Of a DNA stretch of 11,275 nt, positions 7,982-11,275 are shown one piece after another. The notes beneath the pieces are model-generated. The model ran no database searches and was not told the DNA's origin. It saw only the letters and a program-made list of their open reading frames with translations. The stretch is from positions 1 through 11,275 of the forward strand of contig DAIRVC010000082.1 in the NCBI GenBank assembly GCA_036803025.1, given 5' to 3'. The first letter of the stretch is position 1. Every line of letters starts with the position of its first letter. This DNA comes from DAIRVC01 sp036803025. Lineage in GTDB: Bacteria; Chloroflexota; Anaerolineae; Anaerolineales; E44-bin32. Made by a program: the position numbers and the translations under genes.

Positions 7982-9298
7982 TCAGCCGCGTGAAGCCGGC
8001 GGGGGGACGGCTGGAGCCTCGGGTTCCTCGAGGCGATCCTTGATCTTGGTGACCGCGCCGACGGTCCGCTCGGGATTGGCCTGCAGGAAGATCTCGGCGA
8101 AGTTGCGGTTGCGCCACTCGAAGGGCACTTCGGGGCCCTGCATCTCCTGGGCGATATGCAGGGTCGTGCGAATGTAGGCCGCGTCGCGCGGGAGCGGGAA
8201 GCGGCTGGCGCGGCCGAGCAGCATCGTCGCCGGCAGGCTGTAGCCGACGGCCAGGAAGAGCACGACCAGGAACAGCCCGATGAGGGGCTGCCGCTGCAAC
8301 TCGATCACGTTGAAGGCCAGGCCGGCCACCAGGATCACCAGCGCGAAGAGCGCTGAGATCAGATGGGCCTGCAGGCGGGCGTTCCGTTCCTCGTCGCCGC
8401 GGCGTTTGGCACGGCGATCGCAGTCCGCACACAGGGGCAGGTGGAACGTCATCGGCCTGGGGCGCGTGAAACCTTGCCCCTGAGGGACGCGGCCGACGAC
8501 TGCCAGGCGCTTGGGCGCCGGAGAGCGCAGGCAGTGGGCGCAGACGCGCAGAGGGATGGTGACAATCGGACCCTTGGCCACCACCCGGTAGCGTTCACCG
8601 TGAGGCGGCTCGCCCGGGCCGGAAAGGGGCACATCCTTGGGCTTGGCCTGGGGGGCCGGCGCGCCCTTCCCGGCAGCCGGTTTGGCGGGCGCCTTGGCGG
8701 GCACAGGCGGGATAGCCTCGATGCGCGGGGTCGCCGCCGGGCCGCTCTTGGGCGGTTCCGCAGGAAGCTGGACGGGCGCGGGTTCCGGCCTCGGAGGTGG
8801 GGCCGCGGCCGGCTTGGGAGGCGGCTCGGCGGCAGCCAACGCCGCCAGACGATCCAGAGGCGAAGCGCTGGGCGGTGCCGCCTGGGCAGGCCGCGCCGGG
8901 GGCGGAGGGGCGGCGGGCTCAGGCTCTGGCACGGTCAGGGCTACGGCCCGATCGGGCGGTCGGGGTGGTTCCGGCAGCGTGGGGATGGGCACGCTGGCTG
9001 AGATGGGAGGGCGCGCTGGGGCCGGCCGTTCCGCCATCGCGCTGGCCTCGATATCGTCCAACGCCACCCACTGGCGAACAGCCAGCTTGCGGGTCTCCGG
9101 GTATCCGGCCGGCACCGATCCGTACATCACACGCTCGCCGCCGTCCTCAACGACGAAGGCGGACTTGCACTCACTGCAGGTGACATAGTCGGGATAGTCC
9201 TTGACGTGGACAACCTGCACCGAAGGGTTGCCGCAGATCGCACAGGGGACCCCCTCGATCAGGTTGTCGTCGATGGTTTGGCGCGGGCGAGGAGTCAT
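7982..9298 (-). CDS. Zinc-ribbon membrane protein with a long Pro/Ala-rich linker, hypothetical
   Basis: This 438-aa protein is of unknown function. In order it has: a zinc ribbon CAIC (19-22) and CSEC (41-44); a low-complexity Pro/Ala linker from about residue 90 to 230; a second Cys pair set CAHC (253-256) and CADC (290-293); two predicted TM helices at about 311-333 and 337-362; and a C-terminal soluble tail containing PFEWRNRNFAEIFLQANPE that ends in a charged, Pro-rich stretch. There is no signal peptide, so both ribbons are probably cytoplasmic and the TM pair anchors the protein as a hairpin. I chose the ATG at 9298 because AAGGCGGA precedes it at suitable spacing and the conserved-looking ribbon starts soon after; an upstream TTG at 9364 would place the start in poorly coding sequence. 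It is followed in the same direction by the 198-aa zinc-ribbon gene. Confidence 0.75.
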   Translation of the reverse strand: MTPRPRQTIDDNLIEGVPCAICGNPSVQVVHVKDYPDYVTCSECKSAFVVEDGGERVMYGSVPAGYPETRKLAVRQWVALDDIEASAMAERPAPARPPISASVPIPTLPEPPRPPDRAVALTVPEPEPAAPPPPARPAQAAPPSASPLDRLAALAAAEPPPKPAAAPPPRPEPAPVQLPAEPPKSGPAATPRIEAIPPVPAKAPAKPAAGKGAPAPQAKPKDVPLSGPGEPPHGERYRVVAKGPIVTIPLRVCAHCLRSPAPKRLAVVGRVPQGQGFTRPRPMTFHLPLCADCDRRAKRRGDEERNARLQAHLISALFALVILVAGLAFNVIELQRQPLIGLFLVVLFLAVGYSLPATMLLGRASRFPLPRDAAYIRTTLHIAQEMQGPEVPFEWRNRNFAEIFLQANPERTVGAVTKIKDRLEEPEAPAVPPPASRG

Positions 9299-9335
9299 CG
9301 GTCCGCCTTGGCTGCCTTCCTGGACTATCCTCTGG

Positions 9336-9364
9336 ACTCTAGCACAAGCGCCGCCGCCGGGCAA
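9336..9364 (-). promoter_or_regulatory. Putative promoter of the 438-aa zinc-ribbon membrane protein gene
   Basis: On the minus strand TTGCCC (9359-9364) and TAGAGT (9336-9341) are separated by 17 bases, and TGC precedes the -10 as in an extended -10. The element lies about 38 bases before the ATG. The TGCTAGAGTC string is identical to the one before the 198-aa zinc-ribbon gene. Each hexamer matches the consensus at four of six positions. Confidence 0.4.
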
Positions 9365-9369
9365 CCGAA

Positions 9370-9388
9370 CCGGGGGTCACACCCCCGG
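9370..9388 (-). terminator. GC-rich hairpin containing the stop codon of the P1 peptidase gene
   Basis: The arms CCGGGGGT (9370-9377) and ACCCCCGG (9381-9388) pair perfectly over 8 bp with a three-base loop. The TGA of the peptidase gene lies in the loop and arm. Downstream on the minus strand comes a weakly T-containing stretch (TTCGGTTGCC), so this is a plausible but imperfect intrinsic terminator. The next gene's promoter starts right after it. Confidence 0.55.
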
Positions 9389-10462
9389 CGGAGCGGACGG
9401 GCGGTAGCGGGCAAGCACCTGAGCCAGCCGATCGAGCGGGATCGCCTCCGCCCGGCGGCCCTTGCGGCCGACCATCGTCTCGGCCGCGGTCAGGGCGTTA
9501 AGTATGGCCTCTTCGACTGCTTCAGCTCCGGCTTCGAACAGCGCATCGAGGTGGGTGTGCGGAAGCATGGCGATGTCCAGGCGAGGGCCGGGCTTAGCCG
9601 GATAGTGATTGGCGGTGCTGAAGGCCAGAAACAGGTCACCGCTTCCGTTATTGCCGACGCCGCCGGTGCGAGCCAATCCGACGCCGGCCCGCTGGGCGAG
9701 CCGGCGACACTGCACGGGCAAGAGCGGCGCGTCGGTGGCCATGATGATCAAGATCGAACCGCCGAACGGTGGGCTGGGCCAGGGCGCCGGAACGGAATCC
9801 GGCCCGATCTCGCGGCCGACTGGGACCCCGTCGAAGCGCAGCGTTGGGCGCTCGCCGTGGTTGGCCTGCACCAGCGCGCCAACGACGAACGTGCCGGCCT
9901 CGATCGTGAAGCGCCTCGAGGCGGTGCCGATGCCGCCCTTGAAGTCGTAGCAGATCATTCCCGTCCCTCCGCCGACGTTCCCCTCGGCCAGCGGGCCGGC
10001 GGCGGCGGACTCCAATGCGGAGAGCACATGCTCCTTCTGGAGTGGGAACGAGTCGATTTCGGAGAGCCAGCCGTCGTACGTCTCGCCGACGATCGGCAGG
10101 CCGAAAGCGGCTCCCCCGTGCATCCGGGCGCCGTACTCAACCAAAACCTGCGAAGCCAACCCGACCTGGTTGGTGTTGGTGAGCAGGATTGGGCTGGTCA
10201 GCAGGCCCGATTCGGTGATCCAATGCACCCCGGTCATCTCCCCGAATCCGTTGAAGGAATGGAATCCGGCGAACGCATAGTCGGCATGGATGTCGGCGCG
10301 CGGCAGGATGGCGGTTACCCCGGTGCGTGCAACCGAGGGCGCATCGTGAATCACGGTCGAGTGTCCGACCAGGACCCCGGGCACGTCGGTGACGGCGTTA
10401 AGCGGGCCGGGAGAGAAGCGGCCGATGGAGATGCCGAGTTCACGCAGGCGCGCACGGGCCAT
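9377..10462 (-). CDS. P1-family peptidase (DmpA/BapA-type aminopeptidase, Ntn-hydrolase fold)
   Basis: This 361-aa protein belongs to the family of DmpA (L-aminopeptidase/D-esterase) and BapA (beta-aminopeptidase), which are made as one chain and cut themselves into alpha and beta subunits. Family motifs include AVTDVPGVLVGHSTV near the N-terminus, GNVGGGTGMICYDFKGGIGTASR in the middle, and GGSILIIMATDAPLLP followed by LARTGG. By analogy with the Gly-Ser cut in DmpA, the predicted nucleophile is Ser 236 (codon at 9755-9757), leaving a 126-residue beta chain. No signal peptide is seen, so it is probably cytoplasmic. The ATG at 10462 follows TGAGGT (10467-10472) at a four-base gap; an upstream GTG at 10549 would add 29 residues that run through the promoter. 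The gene appears to be a single transcription unit with its own promoter and terminator. Likely substrates are small peptides, amides or beta-amino acid peptides; they cannot be read from the sequence. Confidence 0.93.
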   Translation of the reverse strand: MARARLRELGISIGRFSPGPLNAVTDVPGVLVGHSTVIHDAPSVARTGVTAILPRADIHADYAFAGFHSFNGFGEMTGVHWITESGLLTSPILLTNTNQVGLASQVLVEYGARMHGGAAFGLPIVGETYDGWLSEIDSFPLQKEHVLSALESAAAGPLAEGNVGGGTGMICYDFKGGIGTASRRFTIEAGTFVVGALVQANHGERPTLRFDGVPVGREIGPDSVPAPWPSPPFGGSILIIMATDAPLLPVQCRRLAQRAGVGLARTGGVGNNGSGDLFLAFSTANHYPAKPGPRLDIAMLPHTHLDALFEAGAEAVEEAILNALTAAETMVGRKGRRAEAIPLDRLAQVLARYRPSAPPGV

Positions 10463-10494
10463 GGATACCTCAGGGGGGACGGAACTGCGGGCCA

Positions 10495-10524
10495 AGTATA
10501 GAGGGAAGTCGGACCACCTGACAA
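10495..10524 (-). promoter_or_regulatory. Promoter of the P1 peptidase gene
   Basis: On the minus strand TTGTCA (10519-10524) and TATACT (10495-10500) are 18 bases apart, each matching the consensus hexamer at five of six positions. Transcription should start near 10488, about 25 bases before the ATG and upstream of its TGAGGT ribosome-binding site. This is the best full promoter match in the window. Confidence 0.6.
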
Positions 10525-10651
10525 GGCTGGCCGTCGGTCGCCCCTTCACAAGCCGCTAAGTCGGCCCACTCGGAGAATCCGTCGCGCGGGGGAGGAGGCT
10601 TCCCCTGCCGGCGGGATAGACTCAGCCGCCCAGCGTGCGTATTCTGGAGAC

Positions 10652-10846
10652 ATGAAGACTGAAGAGCTGCTCGCCTACCAGGCTATGTATGCCGCCCTCC
10701 AGGAGGCGCTGAACACGACCTGGCTGGAGTTCGTCCCCGCACCGAGTCCGGCAGCTGGCTGTCTCGCGTACAGCCAACCGGCGCCGGTCGCGGGAGCGGA
10801 TCGGTCGACCGCCGCGGCGGGTGTGGAGCAGGCTGACAGAAGCTGA
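10652..10846 (+). CDS. Doubtful small ORF, 64 aa
   Basis: This ORF is the only plus-strand candidate after the lipoprotein gene. Its first half (MKTEELLAYQAMYAALQEAL) reads like an amphipathic helix with normal codon choice. The second half is Ala/Pro/Ser-rich and less convincing. GGAGA precedes the ATG but ends only one base before it, which is too close for a good ribosome-binding site, and no clear promoter is seen. I do not recognise a family. It may be a small hypothetical protein, a decayed gene fragment or chance. Confidence 0.3.
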   Translation: MKTEELLAYQAMYAALQEALNTTWLEFVPAPSPAAGCLAYSQPAPVAGADRSTAAAGVEQADRS

Positions 10847-10858
10847 GTGCGCGGCGCG

Positions 10859-10880
10859 CGGTCGGTCGGCCGACCGTCCG
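10859..10880. terminator. Palindrome just after the iron-sulfur protein gene (possible terminator)
   Basis: A perfect 14-base palindrome, CGGTCGGCCGACCG, sits at 10863-10876. One T-T mismatch and three more pairs extend it outward to 10859-10880. It begins one base past the TAG of the minus-strand iron-sulfur gene. There is no T-run and the loop would take up part of the palindrome, so termination is uncertain. Confidence 0.3.
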
Positions 10881-10881
10881 G

Positions 10882-11275
10882 CTACAGCACCGCCTCGAGG
10901 TCGATCCCGCGGGTGCGGGCGCGCTCGCGGCGCCACTCCCAGTTGTCGCTGGGCGGCGGCAGGATTTCGGCCTCGTCGCGGCGCACCAGATAGAGCGCAT
11001 GCTCCGGGCAGGCGACCGCGCAAGCGCCGCAGCCGACGCAGCGGGTCTCGTCGACCTGGACAATGTGATCGAGGAACAGGGCGCTGAACTGGCAGCGATC
11101 CAGGCACAGCTCGCACCCGACGCAGGCCTCCTCGACCACCCGGTTGACGAACGCCGAGCGCGCCACCGCGTTGGCGATGCCCAGGTCGGCAATGCCGCGC
11201 AGGATCCCGCACGAGCAGGTGCAGCAGTTGCAGATGTACCAGGTGCCGCTCTGGTTGTTGCTCACCGAATGCACC
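10882..11275 (-). CDS. 4Fe-4S binding protein, C-terminal part (5' end outside the window)
   Basis: The minus-strand frame is open to the window edge, and the first visible residues (VHSVSNNQSGTWYICNCC) look like the inside of a protein, so this is a C-terminal fragment of about 130 residues of a longer chain. It holds two ferredoxin-type motifs, C-x2-C-x2-C-x3-C at visible residues 51-61 (CVGCELCLDRC) and at 79-89 (CVGCGACAVAC, then Pro), consistent with two 4Fe-4S clusters that pass electrons. Before them is a further Cys cluster, CNCCTCSC at visible residues 15-22, which is not part of a standard ferredoxin and could bind another metal or cluster. The tail after residue 100 is charged and lacks Cys. 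Stop is TAG at 10882-10884. It is probably a cytoplasmic electron carrier or a subunit of an oxidoreductase; the partner genes lie off the window. Confidence 0.88.
   Translation of the reverse strand, partial: VHSVSNNQSGTWYICNCCTCSCGILRGIADLGIANAVARSAFVNRVVEEACVGCELCLDRCQFSALFLDHIVQVDETRCVGCGACAVACPEHALYLVRRDEAEILPPPSDNWEWRRERARTRGIDLEAVL

Larger units (their letters stand above)
10525..10881. other. GC-rich spacer between the P1 peptidase promoter and the iron-sulfur protein gene
   Basis: This stretch of about 357 bases holds no gene I can call with confidence. It contains one weak ORF (10652-10846, plus strand) and a palindrome near its right end. No tRNA, repeat array or insertion-sequence end is visible. 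Confidence 0.5.

Noticed and set aside
6572..7993. Long plus-strand ORF (473 codons) across the uvrA 5' end and the 198-aa zinc-ribbon gene
   Set aside because: It is antisense to uvrA and to a ribbon gene with clear motifs. Its translation is an Asp/Arg/Gln/Leu-rich shadow with no recognisable domain, which is usual in GC-rich DNA.
8640..9000. GC-rich low-complexity stretch that might be a tandem repeat
   Set aside because: It codes for the Pro/Ala-rich linker of the 438-aa protein and shows no regular repeat unit.
9299..9364. Upstream TTG start giving a 460-aa zinc-ribbon membrane protein
   Set aside because: The extra 22 residues overlap the likely promoter, and AAGGCGGA supports the ATG at 9298.
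9206..10501. Long plus-strand ORF (431 codons) opposite the P1 peptidase gene
   Set aside because: It covers the opposite strand of an unmistakable P1 peptidase and runs through its promoter; its translation has no family features.
10463..10549. Upstream GTG start giving a 390-aa P1 peptidase
   Set aside because: The extension runs through a good -35/-10 promoter, and the ATG at 10462 has a strong TGAGGT four bases upstream.

Overview
The window is GC-rich chromosomal DNA with ordinary bacterial gene packing. I infer a member of the Chloroflexota, probably Anaerolineae-like. The reasons are the lipoprotein that joins a Thr/Pro-rich linker to a WD40 propeller, the Pro/Ala-rich zinc-ribbon membrane protein, and the ferredoxin-type protein with an unusual Cys cluster. 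This placement rests on family resemblance only; no rRNA or other marker is present. I see no tRNA, rRNA, CRISPR array, insertion sequence or phage gene.

Bases 1-4261, plus strand: the end of an operon of four genes in overlapping or near-touching frames. They encode an HlyD/MacA-type membrane-fusion adaptor (5' end outside the window), a MacB/LolD-type ABC ATPase, a MacB/FtsX-type ABC permease, and a seven-bladed WD40 lipoprotein. The first three form a complete MacAB-like export or extraction machine. The lipoprotein starts inside the permease gene and is probably translationally coupled to it. A perfect 17-bp inverted repeat begins on the last base of its stop codon and separates it from the convergent uvrA gene.

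Bases 4301-9298, minus strand: three genes reading leftward. First is a two-zinc-ribbon membrane protein (438 aa), then a smaller protein with zinc ribbons at both ends (198 aa), then uvrA (969 aa, the DNA-damage recognition ATPase of nucleotide excision repair). The two zinc-ribbon genes share the 10-mer TGCTAGAGTC at an equivalent place in their promoter regions. Each copy supplies a -10-like element with a -35-like hexamer 17 bases further upstream, so the two genes may be co-regulated. uvrA has its own perfect TATAAT box.

Bases 9370-11275: a P1-family (DmpA/BapA-type) self-cleaving aminopeptidase on the minus strand, with a good promoter, a strong ribosome-binding site and a terminator-like hairpin that contains its stop codon. 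A GC-rich spacer follows, with one doubtful small ORF on the plus strand. Last is the C-terminal part of a minus-strand iron-sulfur protein with two ferredoxin-type 4Fe-4S motifs and an extra CxCCxCxC motif; its 5' end lies beyond the window.

Most of this is recognisable housekeeping or transport content. No clearly new multi-gene system stands out. The best leads are the WD40 lipoprotein coupled to a MacAB exporter, the pair of zinc-ribbon proteins with matched promoters, the long perfect hairpin at 4261-4297, and the extra Cys motif in the iron-sulfur protein.
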